Assembly (NCBI GenBank): GCA_018292915.2
Contig: JACVVK020000293.1
Location: 475,001 to 539,000, forward strand
DNA from: Batillaria attramentaria
Taxonomy: Eukaryota > Mollusca > Gastropoda > Batillariidae
DNA length: 64,000 bases
Direction of reading: 5' to 3'
The translations under genes and the position numbers were made by a program. The notes beneath the pieces were generated by a model. The model was not told the origin of the DNA and did no database searches. It was given only the letters and a program-made list of their open reading frames with translations. Of the stretch, positions 1 to 11,801 are shown one piece after another; the first letter of the stretch is position 1, and each line of letters starts with the position of its first letter.

Positions 1-673
1 ACACAGAAGTGGGTGAGGGGGCTCCAAACACTAACACTCAAATAAAACACAGTTGAGCCAACTTCAATTCAGCGATATTTGATGAAATGGTTTCTCTGAC
101 CTAACGAAGAGAAAACGTAAGGCGGGCAACATTCTCCCATTACACGCTCAGTGGGAGGCCGCCCCTATTTAGGACGAAACAGATCGTAAAGAAATGAGCT
201 ATGGTCCACACTCGCAAAGTCAGCCTCTCCGGCAATAAGGCTGTTGAGCGCCGCCGGGGTCGGGCGGTGAACTGCAATGCGGCCTCTTTTCTTGTTTTCT
301 ATCTCAACAGTTTCACGTGTTCAACCGCCGTACGCCGTTTTCTTCCATTCCCTGTGCACCGTTTCACCCCTTTACTGACTTCGTCGTGGCCTGTGGGTGT
401 ATCAGCTGAGGGAGACGACATTCAAGTAGTGCTTTTTTTTTTTTTTTTTAATTCAATGCCGATTCCTCGCCATTAAATTGTTATGATAGCACTGTTACCT
501 GTTCCTCTGTATAGAAAAGGAGAATTGTATCTGAAAACCGCAAAATGGCAAACACATACGACCAAAACAGCCATTCCTGTTCACAATTGTGCGCCGCCGC
601 GCCATGGTACCAGTATTAATTTTGGTAATAATACTTATAGAGCGCTTAATCTCGCAGGAAAGCAACTCACAGC

Positions 674-751
<78 letters not shown>
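674..751. repeat. (CA)n microsatellite
   Basis: About 38 uninterrupted CA units, directly visible. It is the first of more than a dozen CA/GT tracts of 50-85 bp in the window. Confidence 0.98.
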
Positions 752-752
<1 letters not shown>

Positions 753-851
753 CTGAACTCTCCAATGCACCGGTAAGTAGGACAAAGTCAGTGCTGTCTG
801 CTCCTAACTCCAAGGGGATATCACAGCGACAGTGTTTCGCTTTTCTGTAAA

Positions 852-1034
852 TCCACAGAGGGTGGGTGGGTGGGGGTTTGGGGGTTTAACGTCCATTTCC
901 ACCACATACGGGTGATACCAAAGACGGGGCAACGATGAAAAAGCCAGCACAAATATTTGGCCCCAGCCGGGATACGAACTCACGACCCGAGCATTGAGAG
1001 TACAACGCTCTACCATTCGGCCACCCCGGCTCCC
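852..1034 (-). mobile_element. tRNA-derived SINE, reverse orientation
   Basis: Read on the minus strand it has a tRNA-like head with an A-box-like segment (GCCGAATGGTAGAGCG) and a B-box-like segment near GAGTTCGTATCC. A body follows with 'CCAAATATTTGTGCTGGC', and the tail is TTAAACCCCC AAACCCCCA. The same order appears on the + strand at 60926-61098 and, less complete, at 60127-60268, so this is a dispersed family and not a functional tRNA gene. Confidence 0.85.
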
Positions 1035-2141
1035 CGTACTAAAATCCGCAGAGAAAATACAGACAGTACAAGGAAGGGATGAACGACTGCTCGTGTATAT
1101 CAAGGATATTCACTCGCATGCTCAAAATGCTCTTCCCGTGTTTTCTCCATCTCTCCTCAGATTTACACCATTAGGCTACATGTCTTGGTTCACCTCAGCG
1201 GCGGAGGAGGGGGGTGGGGGTGGGGGTGTCTTTCTGTGGTGTTGTCTCTGTTAGGGGGTCATAGTCGCGTGGCTCAGTTTGGCCAGTCCAGATATATTAT
1301 CAACGTGATATCCTTTCCAAGATGTCAATATCTGTTGTTCGAGCGGCGGCCGGGGCGTCCAGTGGCATCTCCAGGGTTGTTGGTAAGCCTAGAACCGACA
1401 AAGATGCATAGCTGTTCTTGCCTGCTTTCTGCACAAATACAGGGTGGGTAAGTGGGTGTTTGGGGGTTTCACGTCCTTGCAAATTCAGCACTCTGGTCGC
1501 AAAAATTGCCGCGTTTGTCGCCGTGAATAGGGGCAGGTCACATAGAGAGAGAGAGAGAGAGAGAGAGAACGTACGTCATTACATGCACGTCATTTTAGAG
1601 TGACAGTGTAAACAGACGATATGTAACGTCAAAACATCCAATACGCCTAATCTCCATGCGTCAAACGCAAACTGCGCCGCGTCACGTCATCCCGCGCATC
1701 ATCGAACAAAGAGGGAGAGAATGTGATCAGCGTGTCTAAAATCTTGCATTATTATGCATGTTTGATAGCTTGTCTCAAGCAAAGAAAAAAAGCCTTGGAG
1801 AAAGATGTGCAGTCTGGTATGCGATTTATTTATTTACTTTTCAATCCTTCATGTGAGATTTTTTTGTTCACGGCCAGGACTTGAAAAATGCGTAAAAAGT
1901 TGGGTTGATTCCAATGTCTTAGCCTTTCGAAGAACAGAGATTTGTTTCTAAAATAAGAATATCTGTTCTCGTAGCATCGGAAGGGAAAACAGAGTAGCAG
2001 ATTCAGCTTGTCTTTAGTTTAAGACACATTACAGTCACTGTTTTAGGAACCTTGTTCGTAAACGTTTCCTTAAATGAAAGATGTAGAGGTGCATGCATGC
2101 ACACTGATGTAGTCTTCTCTTGCTTGAAACTACTCTGACAG

Positions 2142-2723
2142 CGTGACCACCTGATAATGTTTCAGAGCGCGACCCTTCACGCCATTATGCGCTACTGCTG
2201 TGTTGGGCCCGCACCTTTTGACGACATTGGGGACATCCACTGCGACGACCGACACCAAGGGGACAACAGCCGACACTCCCCCGACCCCCCGTACCTCCCC
2301 TGGCCGGATAACCACACACCCTCCGACACTGAGATCCTTCCCAACGCCAAACCTGGTCCGGGCATGGACGCGAGCGGAGATCAGCCCAGCCCCAGACGAC
2401 ACTCATCCCCGGAGGCTGAGATGGATATGGGGAACTCGGGGCAGCAGAGTCCCAAACCGCCCCGAGACCAAATTTACACGGTGAAGGACACGGAGCAGGA
2501 CAGGGGAGACAACGAAAACGTTGGCAGCAGGACCGCGCTGTACGTGGCGGACAAAGACGACAGCACGTTCGCGCACGGAGACAGGAGGCGCGACTACCAC
2601 AGAAAGCCGAGGTCAATCTACGTGCATTGTGTGCCCACTGACGCGGACCCCAGCCTGACCGACCTCAACAATGAATCCAGCTTACAAGCGGAGACGCCGT
2701 ACGGTTTGCCCAAAGTGGCGTGA
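2142..2723 (+). CDS. C-terminal exon of an unrecognised protein (hydrophilic tail)
   Basis: An open frame follows a plausible acceptor (CTCTGACAG at 2133-2141, with an in-frame stop just upstream) and runs 193 codons to a TGA ending at 2723. The product is rich in Pro, Asp, Ser and Arg and looks disordered. It has several tyrosines in acidic or charged settings (DQIYTVKD, ALYVADKDD, YGLPKVA at the C-terminus) and no membrane segment. The first residues (RYCCVGPAPFDD) are the only cysteine-containing part. This pattern would suit the cytoplasmic tail of a receptor or adhesion protein, but that is a guess. The GC-rich coding character and the sharp change to AT-rich sequence after the stop support a real terminal exon. 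Earlier exons lie left of the window. I do not recognise the family. Confidence 0.5.
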   Translation, partial: RDHLIMFQSATLHAIMRYCCVGPAPFDDIGDIHCDDRHQGDNSRHSPDPPYLPWPDNHTPSDTEILPNAKPGPGMDASGDQPSPRRHSSPEAEMDMGNSGQQSPKPPRDQIYTVKDTEQDRGDNENVGSRTALYVADKDDSTFAHGDRRRDYHRKPRSIYVHCVPTDADPSLTDLNNESSLQAETPYGLPKVA

Positions 2724-5180
2724 TGTTGTGTCTGGATCCTTGATTGTGGGCGTTTAGTGGTCATCAGAAGTCATGACTTATTTCAGCTTTATGCAAAGGA
2801 TTATTCAGTGACAGTGTGAGCAAGATTTTTGCGGTCCGTTTAGCAAGGATCATTGCCAGATGTGTGGAGGACGGCTTACAGCAGAACAACCACCAGAGGA
2901 GCAGAAAGGATTTGCCTCCATGCCGCCATTGAAATGTACCCGTGCATGAGACCGCACTGTTAATCTATAATTTGTTGACTGTTTTTATGTTATTATGTTG
3001 TGGTTATTTTTGACAGAGTTTCCAGTGGTGTTCGTTCCCGTCAGTGACTGATCTGAGTCAGAACGCCTCAGTTCTATGACGACTCGAAAACTTCGCTTTA
3101 AAAACAAATTGAACAAACAAACAAACAAACAAACAAACAAACAAACAAACAACAACAACAACAATAGCAGCAGACATTACTGTTGGTGATAATATCGTTC
3201 CTGTAAAGTGTCGTTTTTATTCCAGCACTTCAGGTTATTCCACTTTCAGTCCAGAATCAGGTCAGCGACCTGGATAGCAGTAGCCTGCGTATCATGATAT
3301 GGTTTCATTTTGCCGCGGCCGCGCGTCTCAGTTGCATGTTTTCTGTGGGTTAGGGGGAGGAGTGCCACGTTAAACATCGCCGCCTGCGGCCATTGCACAG
3401 AATACACACACTCATGTGCAATCACTCCACTGATCATATGTACGCAACAAAATTAATGCTTGTAATAGTGGCTCAGTCGACACGGACATGTAGACACATC
3501 ACTTTAAATCGCATAACCAGTGCATTACATTACGTCGCATTACCAGTGCATCCCATGCACGTTAGTTAATTGCACGGCATGAAGTGCCGCTCCTGTGTGC
3601 AGTACGTGAACATTCCATCACATGTACACAGCGGTACGCCGGACATGTAGACAGAAAGGTGATTACAGTACATTGCATCATGTTACGCAACATTTACGTC
3701 AGTTACATTACATGCCACTGGCGCGTACATTACATAAACATTGCCTTGCAGTACTTTGTTCTATTCACATACACCATGCATCTTTACATGCATACAAAAG
3801 CACGCATTTTCACACAAACTGACTACCTACACACTGACAACTGACACAATTTTTCAAACATACCAAAGTCAATTTTGAACATGCTGTAGTAACGTACACC
3901 GACCTCTTTTTTTAAATTTCTTGGTGACATTCATGCTTACACCTGTCCTGTGGATATCGTTTTTCTGTAGTGTTAAAACTAGTAACGCGAGTGTTAAATG
4001 TGGTCCTGGTGCAACCAGATGTGGCTGTCAAACTCATGCACAGCACCACCAAGCCCACGAGGAGGTTCTGACGTCAGTTACACGAACCGTCATTGCCCGC
4101 GGATACAAGTCTCCTTTTAAATATAATTAAGATGACAGCGATATGAGATAGTTTAAGGACCGCCCTGCACGTGTCAGTTTCTTTGGACTGGAAATGATTG
4201 ACTGACAGGACACTTGAACGGTGCTTGAAACGACATTTGTGAAGTGCGCCGGTTTAGCCAATCATATCAGTAGTTTGTCAGTGTAGTGACTCGCAGTGGT
4301 CACCTTTCGATCGTTTCTGGTGCAAAAGTTTCATTGAAAAGTTTCATCAGTGCAGGATGGCACTGAATGGCAGAGTGTTTCCAGTGCTGTTTAAGAGTTA
4401 CGGGTTTGTGATACAGTAAACTGAAACAAGTTGCCAAGCAAAGGCTACTTACTTTTCAACTGAATTGTCAATGACTCAGTACGGGTAAAACTGACAATAA
4501 GGCTTTCCTGCACTGATCTGTATTGTCTTTTGTGAAATGATAAAACGTTCTATATTCAATCATTTTAATTCAAATTTTCGTTTCTTTGGAGAGTTGTCTC
4601 GTTCTGTACGCAAATGTACAAGTTTGGAATTGAAAAGGAGGCGTGGGCTTTTGGCTTGCACTACCAACAGCAGACGACACAGGCAAGCCCTCAACACTTA
4701 CTTCCCTTGTTCCGACTCGCGCACACAAGAGTTAGCTTCCTGTGACAACTCAACTGGGCCTCCGAACTTTTGGTCTGTTTGTCACGGTTGATCGGCGGCG
4801 GTTGGAAACACGTGAAGGGGCGTGCTGAAGTTTTTTGACTTGCAATTTGCGTCAGTTAATTTCCTGGTAAGTATAAAGGCTGGTCATGCGAACATTTTCA
4901 TGCTTATCATACGAGGCACATGTAGCACTGGCTCGGCAGGTACTCGCGTTCAAGTCGAAAGTTAGGCAAGACATGCAGTAAGTCTTCGTTATTTCTCTCA
5001 CGAATCAGACCGTATTTGCAAATCCATGTTCTTGTTTGTGTTTCTGCTATCGACACTTATACTGAATGGTGCTAATTACTGCAACTTTAGTCATTCTGTT
5101 ATTTTTCAGTGCAATCGACGTTTCAGATAGGTTTCTACTCACGTCTGCATTTCCAGTATGTTTCACAGGCGAATTTAATT
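2724..5180. other. 3' UTR and intergenic sequence
   Basis: Probably the 3' UTR of the exon ending at 2723, then intergenic DNA. A (CAAA)n tract lies at about 3111-3150, turning into (CAA)n. The 3440-3780 part has many short ACATTACA/TACATG-like repeats. No exon is supported. Confidence 0.5.
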
Positions 5181-5329
5181 AATAATACCGGTCTCTAGCC
5201 ATTGCAGTGTTGTGATTTTAGCAAGTAATATCAGCTGCCATATGTCATCTTCTCAAGTTACTGAAGAGACAAAGAATCTGTCAGCTCAATAAAGTTGTGT
5301 AATGCTTACCGTGGCAAAAAAGCGAATGC
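5181..5329. repeat. direct repeat, copy 1 (149 bp)
   Basis: The block begins AATAATACCGGTCTCTAGCC and is found again at 6586-6734 with only about five differences, in the same orientation, 1.4 kb apart. It contains AATAAAGTTGTGT, a polyadenylation-like signal followed by GT. The pair could be LTR remnants, two copies of a dispersed repeat or a local duplication. Confidence 0.9.
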
Positions 5330-5780
5330 CGACACCCACTTAGAATTTGGCATGACAGGATTTGGAGAATAGCACAGGATGACATGCATTGTATACTTAT
5401 CCTGTACTATTTGCAAAGTCCACCTACGCAAAAATTCTGCGACGACATTGATATGAAACTGGAAGCCTTTTCCACTTAAGTCTAGCCACCTTAGCTCTGC
5501 TCGTCATTCATTGTGTGTATTCTATTCAATGTCCTGGGCGTGACTTTGGTAGCATTGTCTGGCATCAGGCACTGTAAACTTGACGTTGTATTTTGTGCAG
5601 CAGTGGTTTTAAAAAAATATGTATCTGTGTCTTGGAAGGTAAAGACAGGTAGCCTTCACTGTAATGCCGTACTGGCCACTATAGTGATAATAAGTATAAC
5701 AGAGGATGTAGACTGTAACAGATTTCAGTCATGTAGAGGCTGAGTTTGCACACATGTTTAGGAAGCACAGCATGTGTACA

Positions 5781-6180
5781 CAGTGATCGCGCTAGACATT
5801 TTCCAAACCGGTACGACGTCACGGTAAACAAACCTACTCGCACGCGAACCAGTAGGCCAGTCGCGGAAACCAGTAACTAATTTTGCCACCGAAAATCTGC
5901 CGACGAATGCAGTGATAAGTTAATTGCTAACTGTGACTGTTACGGTGTTTGTCAATTAATTAAATGACAGGCGTCATACACTCACTACTACATCTCGGCA
6001 CGGCTCTCTCTCTCTCTCTCTGTCTGACTCAGAGACTTTTTTCCCTCTCTTTTCCTTTATTTTTTAAACCAGTCAAAGAAAATAAGAACTGGTAGGTTCT
6101 ACCGGCTACTGATTTTCCAACCAGTATTTTCCTTTTCAAACCAGTATTTTACCGGTAATTACCAGTTAAGTCCATCCCTG
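5781..6180. mobile_element. MITE, hAT-like termini, TSD TGTACA
   Basis: The left end CAGTGATCGCGCTAGAC and the reversed right end CAGGGATGGACTTAAC form an imperfect terminal inverted repeat. The hexamer TGTACA lies directly outside both ends (5775-5780 and 6181-6186). Short internal motifs of the type ACCAGTATTTT recur. No open frame, so non-autonomous. Assignment to hAT rests on the CAG(G/T)G ends only. Confidence 0.65.
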
Positions 6181-6395
6181 TGTACAGTTTAGTTTTATTT
6201 TCACCTTTGGCCATTTACCCTGCTGTTAAAAGAGTATTTAGACTGGCCGGTGCCATGATCAAATTTCATGACACCCGTATAACAGGTTTATCATAATAAT
6301 AATAATAATAATATCATTGATATGAAGACATCCATTGCTAAGAAAAGTAAAATAAAACTTAATCTATAAAATTTAAACCCAAGCCTAGTCACTTT

Positions 6396-6491
6396 ATTTA
6401 ACTCTTTGACGACGGAGCGCAATTTCTGACACACGATTTCCTATAGGAAATCGTGTGTCAGAAATTGCGCTCCGTCGTCAAAGAGTTAAAT
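6396..6491. repeat. perfect 96-bp palindrome (TTAA-flanked fold-back MITE)
   Basis: Two 48-bp arms are exact reverse complements with no spacer, centred on CCTATAGG at 6440-6447. The arms begin ATTTAACTCTTTGAC and end GTCAAAGAGTTAAAT. Taking TTAA (6398-6401 and 6486-6489) as target duplication leaves an 84-bp element, 6402-6485. Perfect identity of the arms suggests a recent origin or gene conversion. It could extrude as a cruciform. Confidence 0.95.
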
Positions 6492-6585
6492 GATCGTTAC
6501 AGGGGAATCTGTGCTAACTGCAGCACAGGTTTGGTGTTGCACTGTGGCACTGTGTAGGACTAGGAATGATTTGGGTCTTTGTGTG

Positions 6586-6734
6586 AATAATACCGGTCTC
6601 TAGCCATTGCAGTGTTGTGATTTTAGCAAGTAATGTCAGCTGCCATATATCATCTTCTCAAGTTACTGAAGACACAAAGAATCTGTCAGCTCAATAAAGT
6701 TGTGTAATGCTTACCGTGGCAAAAAAGTGAATGC
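6586..6734. repeat. direct repeat, copy 2 (149 bp)
   Basis: Same block as 5181-5329, about 97% identical by eye, in the same orientation. The two copies bracket the MITE at 5781-6180 and the palindrome at 6396-6491. Confidence 0.9.
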
Positions 6735-7289
6735 TGAATGTCTTTGTGTGCGTTGGTGGATAATCCAGGATATAACAGGATATAACAGGACTGGCTGTGT
6801 CAACAGACAGCCAATAGGGAACCATTGTAGTAGGAACAAAAGGACTATGTAACTTACAGAAATGTCATATTTGTTAACCACACAAATCTACGCTAGAGTG
6901 TGCATAGCTACGTGTCTCCCAGCCTTTGTTCGAAATTATCTCCTCATATGTAAACCTGCGCAGAACTAGTTTGACAGGTTCACATGATACCTTGATGGTG
7001 AGTGCGTGTATATGTGCACCTATCCACTCCAGTCCCTCTCTCTTTCTCAGTCTGTTTTTCTGCTACAGTTAGTTTGTTTCAGCGTTTTGGCAATCATTGT
7101 AGTGTTAATTGGATGGAAAATGTACTGATGTTTATCACTGAAGTTCTGTTTGTAACCCTAGCAATTTGGATGGTAGTTCTATGTAACGATGATGTTTTTC
7201 GTGATAGTGCCCCAGAGCACACATGGTGTGAACAGAAGCACCTGAGCGTGACGTCCCAGCATGTGGAGGTGGCAGTCTGCTCTGCATGG

Positions 7290-7492
7290 ATGGCCAGGCG
7301 ATTGACATTGACCCGCATCCTGTTCCTGTGCATCGCGGTCACCTTTGTTGTGGCTGTCTACCTGGCTCTTGCTCCCATTCAGGAGGCTGTGTGCACATGC
7401 GGGTATGTACTGTTCTCACCACCTTTGGATGACTGCCAGTGGCAACATATATATAATACCATGATGCTGCATTACCAAAGGCCTTGACCCCC

Positions 7493-7523
<31 letters not shown>

Positions 7524-8215
7524 ACTCACACACTTAAACCCCACACCAGTCCAGCCTCGCTACCCCTGATTTGAAAAAAAAAAATGCATGATTATTGATA
7601 GCTAGGTTAGTATATAAGTTAACTCTTTTCTTTTACCCCATTAGTACTCGTGAAGACAAAAACCTACTTGAGTTGCCGTCTGATACAGACACTGGCTCAG
7701 GGAAGAAACTACGCCACATGTATGATGTCCCTTCTGCGTTTTCTATGAGGTTTTCTTTGCTTTTTTTTTTTTTTTTTACCTTAGTTTTAAAAACAATCTG
7801 TCACTAGGTTAGTAGGTTAGGGTCAGGAAGCAGAAACAGACTTTGTACTTTGTCAGATAGCTTCTTATAAAAATTGTTGCATTATTCAAGTTTTCCAACA
7901 GTGACAGGTAACTTGCCCTGTTTTGTTTTCAGTCAACAGAAGGAGCAGAACAAAGGGGTAAACATTTTACAGAAATCAGTCACACAACCAGACCAGGAAG
8001 ATGACGGTAAAGAAGAGGACAGTCACAGGGTGGCAGTGCTGGTACCATTCCGTGATCGATTTGAGGAGCTCATGGAATTTGTGCCATACCTGTCGCTGTT
8101 CCTCAAAGAACAGGGCAGAAAGTACAAGATTTTTGTCCTCAACCAGGTGGATAATTACAGGTAACAGAATGCTCATTTAAAAATGACTACAACAATCCCC
8201 ATAAACTCTCTCCCC

Positions 8216-8246
<31 letters not shown>

Positions 8247-11200
8247 GCACACATATATGTGTACACACACGCACACATACACAAACACACACACACACAT
8301 CACATTCCACTGAGATATATTGGACAGATTCATTTGCTCTTTATATTAAGTGGCTGCATGTAAGTGTTTTACTTTGAACAAATACAGCAAATAAAGCAGC
8401 AAATAACATGAATTAACAATGGCCCCCAACATCTCACATCACTTCTCTTTCCTTCCGTTAGGCTCAGAATAATTGTAATTAAGCTTCACCTTCCTTTTCA
8501 CCATTGTTTAGAACTAACGTTGTAACACTCAAATTCCCAAAGACTTTTTAAATTTTTTTATTTTTTACTACTTTTATTATCCCTTTCCGGAAATTCAGGC
8601 TGCTTCCCCCGGGGAAAGCGCGTCACCGCGGTGCAGCGCCACCCAATATTTATCATATATTTTTTACAATTTTGCTGGGGGAGGAAAGCCGGATAACCCG
8701 TAGAGAAACCCCCTATGAGCAGCCCGGTTGCCAGGGAAAACCGGTATCACATATCACAAGCTCGACCTGAGCTCGAACCCACGCTTCATTGCCATGACAT
8801 TGGTGACGGCCGTTCAGTAGCACAGCAGCTAAATCCAACACACTACCTATTAGACCACCGCTCACCCCTTTTTTACTTTTTGGTAAGCTGCATGTTATGT
8901 CAAGCTCCAGTTATTAATTCTTTCTGGGATCTGCAGATTCAACAGAGCATCCTTGATCAACGCTGGCTTCTTGGAATCCAGACTGGAGTGCGACTACGTT
9001 GCAATGCATGATGTGGATCTGCTGCCAGTCAACCCGGAACTTCAGTACGAGTACCCACAGAATGGGCCGTACCACCTGGCCGCACCCCACCTCCACCCCC
9101 TCTACCACTACAAGACATTTGTGGGTGGCATTCTTTTGGTCAACAATGAACACTTTGAGAAGGTGTGTGTGAACTGAGGTTTTCGGTTTTGCTGAATGAT
9201 GCCTAAGGAGCTAAGGAGATGGATTAGATGTAGCTCTTATCATGCACTTAAAAGTACCTCCTTAAAGTTCTAACCTTTCAGCTTGAAACTCCTCAAAATT
9301 TTAAGATACAGGGTCTTCGTCACTTTCTTTATTTCACTCTGTATCAGTCACATTTTTACATTATGCATACAAGAAGACCTGAGTTCTGACTCTTGCACAG
9401 CTGGTGTAAATATATGCGCTAGGCAAGCTTGTCTGCTCCCTTTCCAACACATGATGGCACTTTGTACAGTTCTACAGTGCTTACTATGCTGGTTTCATGT
9501 TGCTTTTTTCCCTATGCTGGCATATATGAATTTTTAATGATTCTTTACTCTGTATTTTGTCTTTAACTTCCAGCTGAATGGCTTGTCTAATCGTTACTGG
9601 GGCTGGGGTCGTGAGGATGATGAATTTTATGTGCGCATCAAGAAGGCAGGGCTGCAGGTGAGTCATTTACAGGTGTATTGCAGCACGCACAAAAAGTTGA
9701 CCCGTCCTTTTTTTTTTCGCATCTTCTTCTTTTTTCCCTTCCGTTTTTGTTTTTTAAACAGTGGTACAATTGTCCTGTCTGGCCCCTTTATTTAATTGCT
9801 GAAAGGTTTGCCCTCAAATGTTAAAAATCACACAAAAATCAAGTACTTGGGTTCTCTTACCATTGACAGTGGAGGTCTTTCTAATAGAATAGTGTTGTAA
9901 AAGTGCATAAGCACCATGGATTTTATAAATACTTTGGTCCTTTTAACATATGACAGAAGAGGTCTTTCTGGTGCAGTAGGTATTTTAGCACAGCTACCAT
10001 GGTCTTGTCAAGTCAACACATTTTGTATCCCATGTTTTAGACTCTTTTTTGCTTTTTCGGTTTTGACCCTGAATGTGAAAATCAGGCAAGTTTCACGATT
10101 CCTTGACAGCTCTTACTGCAGCAAACTCAAGTATAAGAAAAGCGCAGCACTCCCAAATTTAAACCCCAATTTAAATTATGATTTTTGGGTGAGGCCAGCA
10201 GTAAACAGCCCCAAACTTCCTTGGCAGGAATTGAGTTAAACAATACTAGTCGTGTGTGTGTGTTTGCACGTGCATGCTCCAGGCAAGAGTTTTTCTACCT
10301 TTTGGTGGAAATTTACGCCAGTTTCCGCCAATTTTTTTTCCCCGGCCATTGAAGGCCCCCACCCCCACCCCCCACCCCCCCAAAAAAAACAACAAAACAA
10401 AACAAAACAAAAACCAAAAAAAAAAAACCCCACAAAAACTCGTGCCTGTACCTCACACAAGAGATTGTCTACCAGTATTGCAGCTTTTTTACCATTCTCA
10501 TCTTTTGCAGATCACTCGTCCTGGGAATCTCACAACAGGGTTCAAATCATTCAGGCATATCCATGACAAGCGGAAACGACCGAGGGATAACTATCGCTAC
10601 TTTGATCAAAGAGAGGTACAGTAGGACATGTAGATCCACATGTGCTAGCCACAAACTCAGGGCTTCATTTCTGTGGGAACTGTTATAGGACAAATATCAT
10701 GGTAGATCATTAGAGTATTGGACTGTTAGGGTGGTAAACCGGATACAGCATTCGCCAAAAGATTTCAAATTTCTCTCAGGAATTTTGAGAAGCTTCTCAG
10801 TGGATGAGCGGAGGGTACACGGCAGATTGTAGAGTGAAGCAAACAATAAAACATGCATGCAGAAAAAAGGAGCGGACCCCCCCCCAAAAAAACAAAAACA
10901 AAAAAAAACAACAGCAGCAACACCCCCAAACAAAACAAAACAAAACACAAAAAAACAACAAACAAACAAAATCAAAACAAACAAAACACACACGAAAAAC
11001 CAACAACAGTGGGTGGTGCTGTTTTATGGCAGTACACTCCTCCCCATGGAGAGCAGTCCGAAATTCCCTTGCTATAAGATGTACCGATTACCAGTATAAT
11101 GTCCTGTTTACTGCCTATTACAGAAGACAAAGCGGCTGGACCGTGAAACTGGGGTGGCGACAGTCAGGTACCTCGTGGAGAGTCGACGGGAGCTGACCAT

Positions 11201-11384
11201 CGACAGTTTCCCTGTCACCATCATCAACATTATGTTAGAGTGCAATGTCACCACCACCCCCTGGTGTCTGCGTCCCGAGGATCATGACTGGTACCTCAAC
11301 CAAGCGGAGGGGAAGGGGCAGCAACCGAATCAGCAGAAGGCGGTCAAGTCACCTGCACACAAGCCAGTGGCACCACCTGCGTAG
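7290..11384 (+). CDS. B4GALT7: beta-1,4-galactosyltransferase 7 (xylosylprotein 4-beta-galactosyltransferase)
   Basis: Transfers galactose from UDP-galactose to the xylose of proteoglycan cores, the second step of the glycosaminoglycan linker, in the Golgi lumen. Six coding exons: 7290-7402, 7933-8160, 8937-9162, 9574-9657, 10511-10615 and 11124-11384. All have GT-AG borders and join in frame to 338 residues (human about 327). Residues 1-9 are cytosolic (MARRLTLTR), 10-28 a membrane anchor (type II), then a short stem. The catalytic domain begins near [16 protein letters not shown]. Residues 139-141 are the DVD metal motif, 198-207 [10 protein letters not shown], and H233/H235 lie in FRHIHD. 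The C-terminal TPWC is typical; about 30 extra residues after it are lineage-specific. The start is the ATG that gives a short basic tail before the anchor; an in-frame upstream reading is unlike the family. Convergent with the carboxypeptidase gene. Confidence 0.95.
8580..8880 (-). mobile_element. degenerate tRNA-derived SINE in B4GALT7 intron 2
   Basis: Read on the minus strand there is a tRNA-like head (GGGTTCGAGCTCAGG near 8765-8779, B-box-like). The adjoining sequence (GAAAGCCGGATAACCCGTAG) resembles the repeat at 23300-23470 (GGAAGCCTGAGTACCCGGAG) in arrangement. Boundaries are approximate. Confidence 0.5.
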
Positions 11385-11436
11385 TGCCGGGGACGAGATT
11401 TTTAGTGTCATCTGGCAAAAGGCCTAAGCGCCTTTC

Positions 11437-11801
11437 CAGGGTTCGTACAGGCATTGAATGTCTTTGAAAGTCTTGGAATTTTGGAGACCCTTTTTCAAGT
11501 CTTTGAAAGTCTTTAAATTTTGATGTTTTGAAAAAAATGTCTTTGAAAGTCTTTGAAAAATCGCGAAATGATTTTTTTTCCCCCACGACCTTATTTTCGG
11601 GGCCAGCTCACTGTTTGCGTGTCTCTGGCCGTGTCACTGATAGTTCATGGCCATATTATTATGGACATATTATTATGATATAATATACGAGTATTCATTA
11701 TTAGGATTGCGAGAGAAGGGTCTTTGAATTTGTATTTTTGGTCTTTGAAAAGTCTTTAAAAAGTCTTTGAATTTCGTTCTCAAAATCCTGTACGAACCCT
11801 G
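11437..11801. mobile_element. 365-bp MITE with CAGGGTTCGTACAGG ends
   Basis: The terminal inverted repeat CAGGGTTCGTACAGG / CCTGTACGAACCCTG is perfect over 15 bp. CTTTC is duplicated outside both ends (11432-11436 and 11802-11806). The interior is filled with the motif GTCTTTGAAAGTCTT and variants on both sides. It sits 50 bp after the B4GALT7 stop, so it is probably transcribed in that 3' UTR. A relative with 13 of 15 identical terminal bases is at 46448-46856. Confidence 0.85.

Larger units (their letters stand above)
1..2141. other. non-coding stretch rich in repeats
   Basis: No credible coding exon is seen. The stretch holds a (CA)n microsatellite at 674-751, a reversed tRNA-derived SINE at about 852-1034, a second short piece of the same SINE tail at about 1441-1490, a G-rich run near 1200-1230 and a GA run at 1545-1567. 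It is probably intron sequence of the gene whose last exon starts at 2142. Open frames here are translations of repeats. Confidence 0.6.

Noticed and set aside
7002..7289. Longer B4GALT7 N-terminus starting at 7002
   Set aside because: It would add a second hydrophobic stretch and a Cys-rich segment unlike any B4GALT7; the ATG at 7290 gives the normal short cytosolic tail.
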